Of a stretch of DNA of 64,000 nt, positions 39,201 to 43,640 are shown piece by piece. Origin of the DNA: Orientallactaga sibirica (Eukaryota > Chordata > Mammalia > Rodentia > Dipodidae); assembly GCA_036365145.1 (NCBI GenBank), contig JAEOAD010000034.1, positions 13,669,501 to 13,733,500 of the forward strand, in the 5' to 3' direction. How positions within the stretch are numbered: position 1 is the first letter of the stretch; each line of letters begins with the position of its first letter. The notes beneath the pieces are model-generated. The model was not told the origin of the DNA and searched no databases. It was given only the letters and a program-made list of their open reading frames with translations. The position numbers and the translations under genes were made by a program.

Positions 39201-41300
39201 GTACTTCCCTCCCTCCCCCCACATTCCCCTTTGAAACTCCACGCTCCATCATATCCCTTCCCCCTCTCAATCACTCTCACTTTTATCTTCTTTTTATTTT
39301 TGAGGTAGGTCTCACTCTAGCCCAAGCTGACCTGGAATTCACTGTGTAGTCTCAGGCTGGCCTTGAACTCACAGTGATCCTCTTACCTCTGCCTCCCGAG
39401 TGCTGGGATTAAAGACATGTTCTAGCACACTAGGCCAGACCAACTCTTTTTTTAAATTAAATTATTTATTTGAGAGAGAGAGAAAGCATGAATGGGCACT
39501 TCAGGGCCTCTAGCCACTGCAAATAGACTCCAGAATCATGCCCTCTTTTGTGCATCTGGCAGTATGTGGGTACTAAGGAATCAAACCTGGGTCCTTTGGC
39601 TTTGCAGACAAGTGCCTTAACTGCTGAGCCATCTCTCCAGCCCCAGACCAACTCTTAGTGGCTCAGAATGTGGTGTCTTTGATGCTTGCTTTCTTCCTTT
39701 TTATAACTCTCAGAAAAATGCCCGGCTGATGCTTTCCAGCTCATATTTCTAGGGCAAGTAGTTTATTAACTGGGGGGGGGAGGGAGGGAGTGCAAAATTA
39801 CACAGATCACCTTTCTCTGCTCTTCCCTCTGACCAGCCCACATAGTCTCCAGTAGGGGACAGGCAGTACCAATCTCATGTGTATGAAAGGTCACATTTTA
39901 CTTATTTATGTTTGAGACCGAGTCTGTGTAGTTCCAGCTGGCCTCAAAGTTGATATGTGGCAAAGGATGACCTTGAACTCTGGATCCTTCTGCCTCCACC
40001 TCTTGTGTGCTAGGATTACTGGTGTATACCACCACAAAACAGTCACATTTTAAAATGATTGCTGGGCTGGAGAAATGGCTTAGCGGTTAAGGTGTTTGCC
40101 TGTGAGCCAGAGGAGCCAGGTTCAATTCCCTAGGACCCATGTAAGCCTGATGCACAAGGGGAACATGCATCTGGAGTTCATTTGCAGTGGCTGGAAGCCC
40201 TGGTGTGCCTATTCTCTCTCTGTCTGCCTCTCTTGTAGCTCTTTATCTCTGCTTGCAAATAAATAAATAAATTTTTTTAAAATTATAAAATGATTGCTTA
40301 TGGGATTAGCCCTTGCCTAGCATGCATGAGGCCCTGGGTTCAGTCCTCAGTACCACAAAACAAATAACAAAATAAAAATTAAAAATAAAGCGGATCCCTA
40401 TAAATACTCAAATGTTGACTGATATGGAATTTCTGCATATTTGGTAAAAATTCTGATACCTATAAGTCGCTTGCTTTGTCCTCTGAGATGCTGTCCACAG
40501 AGGGCCCTTGGCCAGTATCTAGACAAAGCCTGAGGCATGGTGCTGACATCTTTAGTAGCTTGTCCATAGCAACTTCATTAGGAACAAAATGTGCTTCCAC
40601 TCCAGTGGTTCTAGCTTTCTGGCCATGAAATTGTCTATTGATTGGAGAATGGAAATGGTCTGTGTCCAGAGAAGAATGTGCCTAACTGGACATATGACAT
40701 GGAAAAACAAATCAGAGTCTGCCATGTGTTTGGTGGGGGTTTATGTATGCATTCTCTAGTGCTTGTCTTGGGATACAGTTACCTGCTTTTCTTTGAGTTT
40801 TTCTGGCGCGTATGCCTTCTCATAGATGAAGGTAGAACATAATGGTTTGCTCTGATAAATCAAAGGTTTAATCCTATAAACTGGGTCCTTTCTCTCAGTA
40901 AGTACAATATCCTGTGTCCTCTGTCTTGTTTAATGACATTACCCACACATTCACAACATGGAAGCTTGGCACTCAGTTTCTGTCTCCTCCTCTCCCATAC
41001 CCAGTCAGTCTCCAGATACTGTCTACTTACTGTCCAGTTTGAAGATTGCTACATGACATCACGTTCATTCTAGTCTGACCTCTCCTTTCCCTTGTCCATA
41101 CACAGGTTATTGCAGCTGAGGGAGAAATGAATGCCTCCAGGGCTCTGAAAGAAGCCTCCATGGTTATCACCGAGTCTCCTGCCGCCCTTCAGCTCCGATA
41201 CCTTCAGACGCTGACCACCATTGCTGCTGAGAAGAACTCAACAATTGTCTTCCCTCTACCCATAGATATGTTACAAGGCATTGTAGGGGCAAAACACTGA
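8130..41300 (+). CDS. STOM: Stomatin (STOM), complete gene, seven coding exons
   Basis: Stomatin is an SPFH/prohibitin-domain scaffold on the inner leaflet of plasma and endosomal membranes. It oligomerises in cholesterol-rich domains and modulates ion channels and GLUT1 (family knowledge). Joining 8130-8190, 28031-28134, 29372-29444, 31262-31344, 34596-34799, 36351-36485 and 41106-41300 gives an unbroken 284-residue frame with GT-AG introns. Visible landmarks are the hydrophobic hairpin at about residues 28-54 with its central Pro47, the palmitoylation cysteines Cys30 and Cys87, the SPFH core from about residue 55, and an Ala/Glu-rich coiled coil around 205-235 ([11 protein letters not shown]). 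The C-terminus ends GIVGAKH, four residues shorter than the human 288-residue form. Human Ser10 is Ala here. GSN lies downstream in the opposite direction. Identification is firm. Confidence 0.97.
8460..9290. other. 5' part of STOM intron 1, unique
   Basis: GC-rich near the island, then ordinary sequence. No exon-like or repeat structure recognised. Confidence 0.5.
9295..9372 (+). mobile_element. ID-like SINE
   Basis: GTAGCTCTGAGTTAGAGCAC and GGCTCTGGGTTCCATCCTCA followed by a CA-rich tail match a diverged ID element. Confidence 0.7.
9720..9938 (-). mobile_element. B2-like SINE
   Basis: TTTTATTTATTTGAGAGAGA through GTCATCTCTCCAGCCC. Confidence 0.88.
10055..11210 (+). mobile_element. Probable LINE-1 3'-end fragment (copy 3), interrupted by a B1
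   Basis: Collinear with copy 2 throughout: the same CT-rich start, the GAAAAGAGAAGCTTCTC block, and the same end at TATTTCTTCCCAAAT. An antisense B1-like SINE sits at 10510-10684. It lies in STOM intron 1. Confidence 0.6.
10510..10684 (-). mobile_element. B1-like SINE inserted in LINE-1-like copy 3
   Basis: A poly(T) run, then GTAGGGTCTCACTCTGGTCC through GCGCCACCACGCCCGGCC. AGTCATAGGCTTTT is repeated at both edges, a target-site duplication. Confidence 0.92.
11350..11545 (-). mobile_element. B2-like SINE
   Basis: TTTATTTATTAGCAGATAGA through GAGCCATCTCCTCAGTCC. Confidence 0.8.
11555..11750. mobile_element. Probable MIR remnant
   Basis: TGTTATGTGTCAAACATAAC, AAGTGCTTTGTAAGTATCTA and TCCTCATTTTAGGAGTAAAT follow the MIR core pattern. 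Confidence 0.5.
12160..12322 (-). mobile_element. B1-like SINE
   Basis: TTTTTGAGGTAGGGTCTCAC through GGGATTAAAGGTGTGGCC. Confidence 0.9.
12328..12543 (-). mobile_element. B2-like SINE
   Basis: AGAAAGAGAGAGAGACAAG, CAAACTCCAGATGCATGTGC and GAGCCATCTCTCCAATCC. Confidence 0.88.
12626..12780 (+). mobile_element. B1-like SINE
   Basis: GAGCCAGGCATGGTGGCACA through GAAACCCTACCTCG and an A-rich tail. Confidence 0.9.
12995..13142 (-). mobile_element. B1-like SINE
   Basis: GGTTTTGTGAGGTAGGGTCT through GCACCATCACACCCAGC. Confidence 0.88.
13198..13420 (-). mobile_element. B2-like SINE
   Basis: TTTATTATTTATTTATTTGA, CCAGCCACTGCAAACGAACT, CCATCTCTCCAGCCC. Confidence 0.9.
13430..13652 (-). mobile_element. 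B2-like SINE
   Basis: Tandem with the previous element; TTTGTTTGTTTATTTATTTG through GCCATCTCTCCAGTCC. Confidence 0.9.
13921..14133 (+). mobile_element. B2-like SINE
   Basis: GAGGCTGGAGAGATGGCTTA to TCTCTCAAATAAATAAATAA. Confidence 0.9.
14440..14585 (+). mobile_element. Probable MIR remnant
   Basis: GGTCATCTTGGACAAGTC, CAACCTCTAGAGAGTCAGTT and CCTCATTGGGCATAATCTTA follow the MIR consensus. Confidence 0.55.
14902..15153 (+). mobile_element. B2-like SINE, long subtype with CTCF-like core
   Basis: GGGCTGGAGAGATGGCTTAG to TCTCTCCAAAAATAAATAAA. The long subtype includes GCAATGCTGCACTTGCCCAC before AAGGGGGCGCAC, creating CCACAAGGGGGCGC at 15024-15037. Confidence 0.88.
15024..15037 (+). promoter_or_regulatory. 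SINE-borne CTCF-like motif
   Basis: CCACAAGGGGGCGC fits the CTCF core CCASYAGRKGGCRS at 13 of 14 positions. It lies in the long-subtype B2-like SINE of STOM intron 1. Rodent B2 SINEs are known carriers of CTCF sites. Occupancy is unknown. Confidence 0.5.
15478..15684 (-). mobile_element. B2-like SINE bordering the inverted repeat
   Basis: TTATTTGTTTGTTTTCAAGC through AGCTATTTCTCCAGCCC. It ends 8 bp before the left inverted-repeat arm. Confidence 0.85.
15692..16650 (+). repeat. Left arm of 959-bp inverted repeat
   Basis: This segment is the reverse complement of 17756-18714 at roughly 97% identity by eye. It starts TTTAAGCAATATTTGCATAA and ends CCACTGTAGGGTC. Differences include single substitutions and a few-base change in a TA microsatellite. 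The outer end abuts a B2-like SINE and the inner end runs into a B1-like SINE. It lies inside STOM intron 1. No ORF or known family was recognised. Confidence 0.9.
16643..16776 (-). mobile_element. B1-like SINE at the inner edge of the inverted repeat
   Basis: GTAGGGTCTCACTCTGGCCC through GCCACCACGCCCGGC. Its first bases GTAGGGTC coincide with the end of the left arm, i.e. the junction has microhomology. Confidence 0.9.
16790..16925 (-). mobile_element. B1-like SINE, diverged
   Basis: GGGGAGGGTTTTACTCTAGT through GCATGAGCCACCACGCCTAA. Confidence 0.75.
16950..17063 (-). mobile_element. B2-like SINE with internal deletion
   Basis: The body stops at AACTCCAGATGTATG and jumps to GAGCCATCTCTCCAGCCC; about 90 bp is missing. 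Confidence 0.8.
17152..17197. repeat. (TAGA)n microsatellite
   Basis: About 11 tandem tetranucleotides within the SINE tail. Confidence 0.92.
17260..17273 (-). promoter_or_regulatory. SINE-borne CTCF-like motif
   Basis: On the minus strand CCACTAGGTGGTGC matches the CTCF core CCASYAGRKGGCRS at 13 of 14 positions. It lies within the loop of the inverted repeat. Confidence 0.45.
17756..18714 (-). repeat. Right arm of 959-bp inverted repeat
   Basis: Partner of 15692-16650 in opposite orientation, starting GACCCTACAGTGGC and ending AATATTGCTTAAA. Both flanks of this arm look like ordinary unique intron, whereas the left arm is bounded by SINEs. This suggests the right arm is the original and the left arm the copy (inference). 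The arms are separated by 1105 bp. Confidence 0.9.
18893..19048 (-). mobile_element. B1-like SINE
   Basis: AAGGTAGAGTCTCATTCTAG through GTGCCACGACGCTCAGC. Confidence 0.85.
19070..19214 (-). mobile_element. B1-like SINE
   Basis: TTTTTCGAGGTAGGGTCTTG through CACTACCACACCCAGC. Confidence 0.85.
19241..19382 (-). mobile_element. B1-like SINE, truncated end
   Basis: Poly(T), GAGGTAGGGTCTCACTCTAG through CTCCCGAGTGCTGG, then truncated. Confidence 0.82.
19418..19456. repeat. (CCTT)n microsatellite
   Basis: CTTCCTTCCTT run directly before the next SINE tail. Confidence 0.88.
19457..19676 (-). mobile_element. B2-like SINE
   Basis: TTTATTTATTTATTTATTTA through ACCATCTCTCCAGCCC. Confidence 0.88.
19726..19755. 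repeat. Poly(A) tract
   Basis: About 30 consecutive A residues between two SINEs. Confidence 0.9.
19766..19918 (+). mobile_element. B1-like SINE
   Basis: TTTGGTGTGGTGGTGTATCT through GAGACCCTACCTTG and tail. Confidence 0.85.
20052..20282 (+). mobile_element. B2-like SINE
   Basis: AGGGCTGGAGAAATTGCTTA to GCAAATAAATAAATAAAAAT and poly(A). Confidence 0.9.
20297..20449 (+). mobile_element. B1-like SINE
   Basis: GCTGGGTATGGTGGCCCGTT through GAGACACTACCTC and poly(A). Confidence 0.88.
20450..21285. other. STOM intron 1 unique stretch
   Basis: No SINE, LTR or exon-like ORF recognised. Confidence 0.5.
21290..21603 (-). mobile_element. B4-like SINE, antisense
   Basis: GTGCATGTGTGTGGG, CAGAGGTCAGAGGAGAACAT, AGACAGAGTCTCTCACC and the TAGCAAGCACTCACCCTGTG end follow the reversed B4 pattern. 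A poly(T) run interrupts it. Confidence 0.7.
21608..21818 (-). mobile_element. B2-like SINE
   Basis: Adjacent to the B4; CCTCTAGCCACTGCAAACGA and CCATCTCTCCAGCCC. Confidence 0.9.
21872..22070 (+). mobile_element. B2-like SINE
   Basis: GCAGGCTGGAGAGATGCCTT to TCTCAAATAAATAATTT. Confidence 0.9.
22281..22372 (+). mobile_element. ID-like SINE
   Basis: GGAGTTGTAGATTATGGCAG, AGCACTTGCTTGGTATG and CTGGGTTGGACCCCCACC with an AAAG tail. Confidence 0.7.
22757..22900 (-). mobile_element. B1-like SINE
   Basis: TCCTAGGTAGGGTCTCACTT through GTGTGCCACCATACCTGGC. Confidence 0.88.
22918..23115 (-). mobile_element. B2-like SINE
   Basis: TTTTTATTTATTTACTTGAG, GCCACTGCAAACAAACTCCA, ending at ACTAAGCAATCT. 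Confidence 0.85.
23140..23270 (+). mobile_element. Probable MIR remnant
   Basis: GAGTTTGGGGATAAGTGCTC, TGTAATCTTGGGAAAGTCA and the following pattern fit MIR. Confidence 0.5.
23272..23378 (+). mobile_element. Old B1-like SINE
   Basis: CATTGGGCATGGTGGTATAC and GGCCAGCCTGGGATATATAG remain of a diverged B1. Confidence 0.6.
23445..23786 (-). mobile_element. MaLR-type solo LTR, antisense
   Basis: Read on the minus strand it starts TATGGTGGTTTAAATCAGCT (TG mutated to TA), contains CCAAAATAAACCCC and ends AACTTAACA. It aligns with the LTRs at 2788 and 53751. Flanks GTTGA (23440-23444) and GGTGA (23787-23791) look like a decayed 5-bp duplication. It lies in STOM intron 1. Confidence 0.75.
24245..24415 (+). 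mobile_element. B1-like SINE
   Basis: AGCCAGGCATGGTGGCGCAC through GAAACCCTACCTC with an AAAC-rich tail. Confidence 0.92.
24611..24828 (+). mobile_element. B2-like SINE
   Basis: GAGGCTGGAGAGATAGATGG to GCAAATAAATAAATAAATAA. Confidence 0.88.
24840..25062 (+). mobile_element. B2-like SINE, long subtype
   Basis: GAGCTGGAGAGATGATATAG, ACATGCACAAGGGAGCACAC and a TC/AC-rich tail. The CTCF-like core is decayed. Confidence 0.82.
25085..25150. repeat. GGAA/GGGA purine-rich repeat
   Basis: Imperfect (GGGA)n/(GGAA)n tract directly after the SINE tail. Confidence 0.88.
25160..25770. other. STOM intron 1 unique stretch
   Basis: No recognised element or exon. Confidence 0.5.
25772..25918 (+). mobile_element. 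B1-like SINE
   Basis: GGGCTGGGCATAGTGGCACA through GAGACCCTACCTC. Confidence 0.88.
25931..26133 (+). mobile_element. B2-like SINE
   Basis: GTTTGGAGAGATGGCTAAGC to TTGCAAATAAATAAAAAA. Confidence 0.88.
26330..26534 (-). mobile_element. B2-like SINE
   Basis: TTTGTTTATTTATTTACTTA through GGCAATCTCTCCAACCC. Confidence 0.85.
26605..26743 (-). mobile_element. B1-like SINE
   Basis: GTTTTTTGAGGTAGGATCTT through GCTGGGATTAAAGGTGTGC. Confidence 0.88.
26845..27178 (-). mobile_element. B4-like SINE, antisense
   Basis: A TGTGTGG-rich start, ACAGAGGCCAGAGGAGAACA, TTTACATGGGTGCTGAGGAA and CACTGAGCTATCTTTCCCAT. A poly(T) run interrupts it. Confidence 0.72.
27224..27367 (-). mobile_element. B1-like SINE, truncated, with long poly(T)
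   Basis: About 36 T residues, then TTTTTCAAGATAGGGTTTCA to CTGCCTCTGCCACTCGAG, where the next B1 begins. Confidence 0.85.
27388..27534 (-). mobile_element. B1-like SINE
   Basis: TTTTGGTTTTTCAAGGTAGG through GTGTGCCACCATGACTGC. Confidence 0.9.
28031..28134 (+). CDS. STOM: STOM coding exon 2 (residues 21-55, membrane hairpin)
   Basis: The acceptor TTCAACAG ends at 28030 and the donor is AAG|GTAAGC. The exon encodes the re-entrant hydrophobic segment: Cys30 (major palmitoylation site), Trp32, the aromatic and aliphatic run, Pro47 that bends the hairpin, and Cys53. It is 104 nt and ends in phase 0. Confidence 0.96.
28140..28400. other. 5' part of STOM intron 2, unique
   Basis: No recognised element. 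Open frames here run out of exon 2 and are not supported. Confidence 0.5.
28405..28558 (+). mobile_element. MIR remnant
   Basis: GTGTAAAATTGGAGAAAGTG, CTACTTTACAGGACTATGGT, GAGGGTTAAATGAATGAATG and TGCCTGGTATATAGAAAGTG follow the MIR consensus closely. Confidence 0.7.
28798..29120 (-). mobile_element. Old B1-like SINE split by a younger B1
   Basis: GTTTTTGAGAATAGG at the left and GAATAGGTCTTCTCCATAGC through CATGTGCCATACACCCAGCC at the right form one antisense B1 with a duplicated middle. A forward B1 (28827-28975) sits in it. Confidence 0.75.
28827..28975 (+). mobile_element. B1-like SINE nested in an older B1
   Basis: CGCCGGGCGTGGTGGCACAC through GAGACCCTACCTCAAAAAAC. A GAGAATAGG duplication flanks the insertion. 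Confidence 0.9.
29372..29444 (+). CDS. STOM: STOM coding exon 3 (residues 56-79, start of SPFH domain)
   Basis: The acceptor TTGTTATAG precedes [20 protein letters not shown] and AKGP. The donor is CCCG|GTCAGT, a weaker but canonical GT site. The exon is 73 nt, and the Gly80 codon is split between exons 3 and 4. [12 protein letters not shown] is the diagnostic start of the prohibitin/SPFH fold. Confidence 0.95.
29735..29888 (-). mobile_element. Old B1-like SINE
   Basis: CATACAGGGTCTCATGTTGT through GGCATGTACCACCTCCCCCA. Confidence 0.7.
29960..30166 (-). mobile_element. B2-like SINE
   Basis: TTTATTTATTTATTTAAGTT, CCAGCAACTGCAAGTGAACT and CCATCTCTCTAGCCC. Confidence 0.88.
30318..30570 (+). 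mobile_element. B2-like SINE, long subtype with CTCF-like core
   Basis: GGGCTGGAGAGATGGCTTAG to TCTCTCCAAAAA. GGTTCCAATCTCCA is tandemly duplicated inside it. Confidence 0.88.
30458..30471 (+). promoter_or_regulatory. SINE-borne CTCF-like motif
   Basis: CCACAAGGGGGCGC, identical to the motif at 15024-15037, in a second long-subtype B2-like SINE (STOM intron 3). Confidence 0.5.
30620..30665. repeat. (TTTG)n microsatellite
   Basis: About 11 tandem TTTG/GTTT units. Confidence 0.92.
30666..30800 (-). mobile_element. Old B1-like SINE
   Basis: CTAGGGTTTCACTCCCTAGT through GTGTGCCACCATGCCCTGCC. Confidence 0.75.
31262..31344 (+). CDS. STOM: STOM coding exon 4 (residues 80-107)
   Basis: The acceptor TTGTTGCAG precedes [20 protein letters not shown] and SFDIPPQE. 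The donor is GAG|GTGAGC. It contains Cys87, the second palmitoylated cysteine in human stomatin. The exon is 83 nt and ends in phase 0. Confidence 0.96.
31415..31618 (+). mobile_element. MIR remnant
   Basis: CTCTGTGACCTTGAGGAAGT, TTCTCGGTTCCTCAGTATCC and AGGATTGTTGTGAGGTGTAA follow MIR. Confidence 0.7.
31625..32870. other. STOM intron 4 unique stretch
   Basis: Several modest open frames overlap on both strands at about 32190-32750, with no recognisable protein. No repeats identified. Confidence 0.5.
32870..33090 (+). mobile_element. Probable MIR-family remnant
   Basis: ACTTTCAAAGGGCTTCTGTT, TTGATCTTCACAGAAATGCA and ATTATTAGCCCCATCTTATG resemble MIR-type repeats. Confidence 0.5.
33100..33995. 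other. STOM intron 4 unique stretch
   Basis: No recognised element or exon. Confidence 0.5.
34005..34110 (+). mobile_element. Probable MIR remnant
   Basis: ATGTGCCAGGCACTAGTCTC and TTAACTCATTACTTCTAACA. Confidence 0.55.
34596..34799 (+). CDS. STOM: STOM coding exon 5 (residues 108-175, SPFH core)
   Basis: The acceptor CTCTTGCAG precedes [20 protein letters not shown] and continues to [11 protein letters not shown]. The donor is CAG|GTGAGG. The 204-nt exon is the most conserved part of the SPFH domain ([22 protein letters not shown]). The open frame runs beyond both splice sites, but those extensions are intronic. Confidence 0.96.
34800..35810. other. STOM intron 5, unclassified sequence
   Basis: Contains a 27-bp two-copy tandem repeat (GTAAATTATGAAAGATTTAT and GTAAATTATCAAAGATTTAT, from 35003). 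The region to about 35700 could be an eroded LTR element, but no family was recognised. Confidence 0.4.
35815..35938 (-). mobile_element. Old B1-like SINE
   Basis: CAAGATATTGCTCTGTAGCC through CACACCACCGTACCCTGC. Confidence 0.65.
36351..36485 (+). CDS. STOM: STOM coding exon 6 (residues 176-220)
   Basis: The acceptor CTCTTTCCAG precedes [20 protein letters not shown] and the exon ends with SREARAK. The donor is AAG|GTAAAG. The 135-nt, phase-0 exon covers the end of the SPFH domain and the start of the Ala/Glu-rich helix that mediates oligomerisation. Confidence 0.96.
36575..36768 (-). mobile_element. B2-like SINE just after STOM exon 6
   Basis: Poly(T), GAGAGAGAG, CACCACTTTGTGCATCTGCC, ending GAGCCATCTCTCCAGCCC. 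It is about 90 bp from the exon 6 donor. Confidence 0.87.
36775..37270. other. STOM intron 6 unique stretch
   Basis: No recognised element. Confidence 0.5.
37275..37428 (-). mobile_element. B1-like SINE
   Basis: TTTTTCGAGGTAGAGTCTTG through GTGCCACCACGCCCG. Confidence 0.9.
37435..38180. other. STOM intron 6 unique stretch
   Basis: No recognised element or exon. Confidence 0.5.
38186..38440 (+). mobile_element. B2-like SINE
   Basis: AGGGCTGGAAAGATGGCTTA to a long TC tail, CAAATAAAATATATAGATAA. Confidence 0.9.
38460..39120. other. STOM intron 6 unique stretch
   Basis: The open frame at 38506-38916 (minus) has no recognisable product. Sequence such as CTGGTATGACTGCTTTGGGA and CTCATAGAAATGCCCTCATA might be an eroded LINE fragment, unresolved. 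Confidence 0.4.
39160..39290 (+). mobile_element. Short fragment of the same probable LINE-1 3' end
   Basis: TTATTGATAACTTCCATCAT and the following CCCTCC-rich stretch match the left ends of the copies at 3840 and 10055. It is cut off by an antisense B1 at 39297. Confidence 0.5.
39295..39436 (-). mobile_element. B1-like SINE
   Basis: TTTTTGAGGTAGGTCTCACT through ACATGTTCTAGCACACTAGG. Confidence 0.85.
39452..39645 (-). mobile_element. B2-like SINE
   Basis: AAATTATTTATTTGAGAGAG through CCATCTCTCCAGCCCC. CAGACCAACTCTT is repeated at both sides (39433 and 39644), a target-site duplication. Confidence 0.9.
39895..40038 (-). mobile_element. Old B1-like SINE
   Basis: TATGTTTGAGACCGAGTCTG through GTGTATACCACCACA. 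Confidence 0.65.
40062..40275 (+). mobile_element. B2-like SINE
   Basis: TGGGCTGGAGAAATGGCTTA to TTGCAAATAAATAAATAA. Confidence 0.9.
40298..40375 (+). mobile_element. ID-like SINE
   Basis: AGCCCTTGCCTAGCATGCAT and GCCCTGGGTTCAGTCCTCAG with an A-rich tail. Confidence 0.8.
40390..41100. other. End of STOM intron 6, unique
   Basis: No recognised element. Ends at the exon 7 acceptor. Confidence 0.5.
41106..41300 (+). CDS. STOM: STOM coding exon 7 (residues 221-284 and stop)
   Basis: The acceptor ATACACAG precedes [20 protein letters not shown]. The exon ends LQGIVGAKH followed by TGA at 41298-41300. It encodes the oligomerisation and lipid-raft-association C-terminus. Human stomatin continues SHLG after AKH; here a stop codon replaces Ser285. 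Confidence 0.96.
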   Translation, partial: VIAAEGEMNASRALKEASMVITESPAALQLRYLQTLTTIAAEKNSTIVFPLPIDMLQGIVGAKH

Positions 41301-41476
41301 GCTATAGCCAGTGTAGAGTTGAGCTATACCCTTCCAAGGATGAAGTAGGGACCATATTAGCCTTCAGCTCACAAGGAAAGTTGGCAGGAACCGTGAATAT
41401 CCTCCCTCCCTTTCCCTTTCTTTGTGGGGCTCTTAGAATGTATAGGGACCATAAACCCAGATGAAAGAATTGCTTT

Positions 41477-41568
41477 GAGGCTGGGGGGTAGCTCAGCGGT
41501 AGAGCTCTTACCTAGCATGCTCAAGGGTCTGAGTCTGATCCTTACCACCAAAAAGAAAAAAAATAGAG
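41477..41568 (+). mobile_element. ID-like SINE in the STOM 3' UTR
   Basis: GAGGCTGGGGGGTAGCTCAG, GGTAGAGCTCTTACCTAGCA and an AAAAAG tail; same strand as STOM, about 180 bp after the stop. Confidence 0.85.
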
Positions 41569-43080
41569 ACAGAGAATTGTTAGCTTATAAATCTTAAGAG
41601 AGAGACTGATAATTTATATAAGATAACCTCTTGCTTTAAAATATTTGTTTGTATTTTTATTCTGCAGTGGGTTAAATCCTTCTGCATCTGAGTCTTTTGG
41701 AGCCTTCTATGGACATAGCCTAGGACTGCCTCCCCACTCCCACCCCCCGCAGCTGATAGACGTTGCACAGAAAGTGACCTTGTACTTCAACCAGTGTCTG
41801 TGGGCCATCTGTGCCTTACTTTCAGGGGATCTTAAGTGACGGGCATTCCCTGGCATCCATTTACTCTCTAAATCCAAACTGTTTCACAATAATCCTTAGT
41901 AGGTTATAGGCCATTTCGTGCTTGAACCTGCCAGAAATACAGGAAATGGTCAAGGTCAATGCACATATTGCCCTAAAACCCTTCAGAGACATAACTTTAC
42001 TATTGTGGTGGTCCTTTTGAAAATAATCGGCAAGTTTTTTAAAACTTCCTTGAGCCTCCTAGTAAATGAGAAAGTGATCCTTCTGAGCAGGTCTGCCTTC
42101 AAAACCAGCTAAATACTTGTCACAAAGTGCATTTTCTCACTTTTACCTATCTTCATAGATCAGGTTTTGAAATTTTTGATTTTTTTTAAATAAAAAATTC
42201 TCTAAGTACTATAATTGTTCTATGCCTATTTTAATAGCTTAAGTACTAAATGCTTTTTTACATCTATTATATTTTATAATCCAGTATATTTTGCTCTGCG
42301 TGTTAGTAACACTGTGAGATCCTTTGATTAGTAATCCTACTTACTAAGTACTGTAACACATTCATAATATATTGAGCATAAAATGTCTAATAATCTTGGT
42401 CAAATGCTGTCTACTCCATCTACATCTACATAGATGGAGAACTTTTTTGTTTGCTTGGTTGTTATTTTTCTGCCATGTACATTGATACAGGAAAGAGGAA
42501 GCGGTAAGCCCCGTTGGACCACAGGTTCTTAGTCTGTAATATAAGGAGGCACCTTCCGTTGTGTAAATGCCTAGCTTCCTTCCTACTGGCCTGGAAAGCT
42601 GGCTGATCACATTTGCAACACTTCTTTGAGGCTCATAGCGTACCTGAAAAGGAAAAATAACAACCTCCTTTCCCAGCACCGCTGTTCGGATCTGCCTCAG
42701 TTTCACTGTGGAGGTCCCTTCCCTTGCACCGTGTCCAAGCTTGTTGTAGAAAGCTGTACGTCACCATCTGCTCAGGTTCTGTCTGAGTTGGTTAGAGCTA
42801 TGTATTTCATTTAAGGACTCAACTTGCATTCATATTTTGACCTTGCATTTGTAGTTTGCGCTTAAAATAATGGTATCATTTGTTTTGTGAATTGTCTCAT
42901 CCTTTACCATGAGGGCCAGGAAACCCAATGCCCTGGTGAAAGTCCCTTCTTTGGTTCTGTGAGTTTCACTCTCCAGACATCAAACAGCCCTTGTTCCTTC
43001 CTGTATCTTGTGAATTCACAGTCACTCAGGAGGGCCAAAGAAAGGAAACGATTTCCAATGGCCCTCTTCCAACCATGTAC

Positions 43081-43086
43081 AATAAA
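43081..43086 (+). terminator. STOM: Candidate STOM poly(A) signal, proximal to the minisatellite
   Basis: AATAAA in the context CATGTACAATAAAAAGTCC, about 1.78 kb after the stop. The downstream sequence is U-rich only briefly before the minisatellite begins at 43101. Confidence 0.5.
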
Positions 43087-43100
43087 AAGTCCCTGATTTT

Positions 43101-43640
43101 CCCGGGTGAGAGTCTTTCTGCCTGCACTGAGTTTCAGTCCATTCCCGGGTGACAGTCTTTCTGCTGGCACTGGTTGCAGAGTCCATTCCGGGTGAGATCT
43201 TGCCTGCACTGATGTCACAGTCCATTCCCAGGTGAGAGTTTTTCTGCCTGCACTGATGTGTGCGAAGTCCATTCCCCGGGTGAGAGTCTTTCTGCCTGCA
43301 CTGATGTGTGCAGAGTCCATTCCCCGGGTGAGAGTTTTTCTGCTTGCACTGATGTGTGCGAAGTCCATTCCCCGGGTGAGAGTTTTTCTGCCTGCACTTC
43401 CAGTCCATTCCCGGGTGAGAGTCTTTCTGCCTGCACAATAAGTCCATTCCCCGGGTGGGAGTCTTTCTGCCTGCACTGATGTGTGCGAAGTCCATTCCCC
43501 GGGTGGGAGTCTTTCTGCCTGCACTGGTGTGTGCAGAGTCCATTCCCCGGGTGAGAGTCTTTCTGCTTGCACTGATGTGTGCGAAGTCCATTCCCCAGGT
43601 GAGAGTTTTTCTGCTGGCACTGATGTCTGGGGAGTTCATT
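43101..43640 (+). repeat. 12-copy minisatellite at the STOM 3' end
   Basis: Twelve tandem units of about 39-48 bp, each with GGGTGAGAGTC, then TTTCTGCCTGCACTG, a variable GATGTGTGCGAAG part, and AGTCCATTCCCC. Units 4-6 and 9-11 share the order CGAAG/CAGAG/CGAAG, with CTTGC in the third, so a trimer of about 143 bp was duplicated. Units 7 and 8 have short variable parts. Because full units are 48 bp (16 codons) and lack stops, long open frames appear on both strands; they are a by-product of periodicity. The array lies between two near-identical poly(A)-signal contexts. Confidence 0.93.

Larger units (their letters stand above)
41301..43100 (+). other. STOM: STOM 3' UTR, minimal extent
   Basis: Unique sequence follows the stop codon, interrupted by one sense ID-like SINE. 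Candidate poly(A) hexamers AATAAA lie at 42189-42194 and 43081-43086, and a third lies beyond the minisatellite at 43796-43801. Human STOM has a 3' UTR of roughly 2 kb (recalled), so either of the last two signals could be the main one. The exact 3' end is not determined by sequence alone. Confidence 0.65.

Noticed and set aside
43101..43640. Possible CRISPR-like array
   Set aside because: The array is a tandem minisatellite with no unique spacers, in a mammalian gene region.
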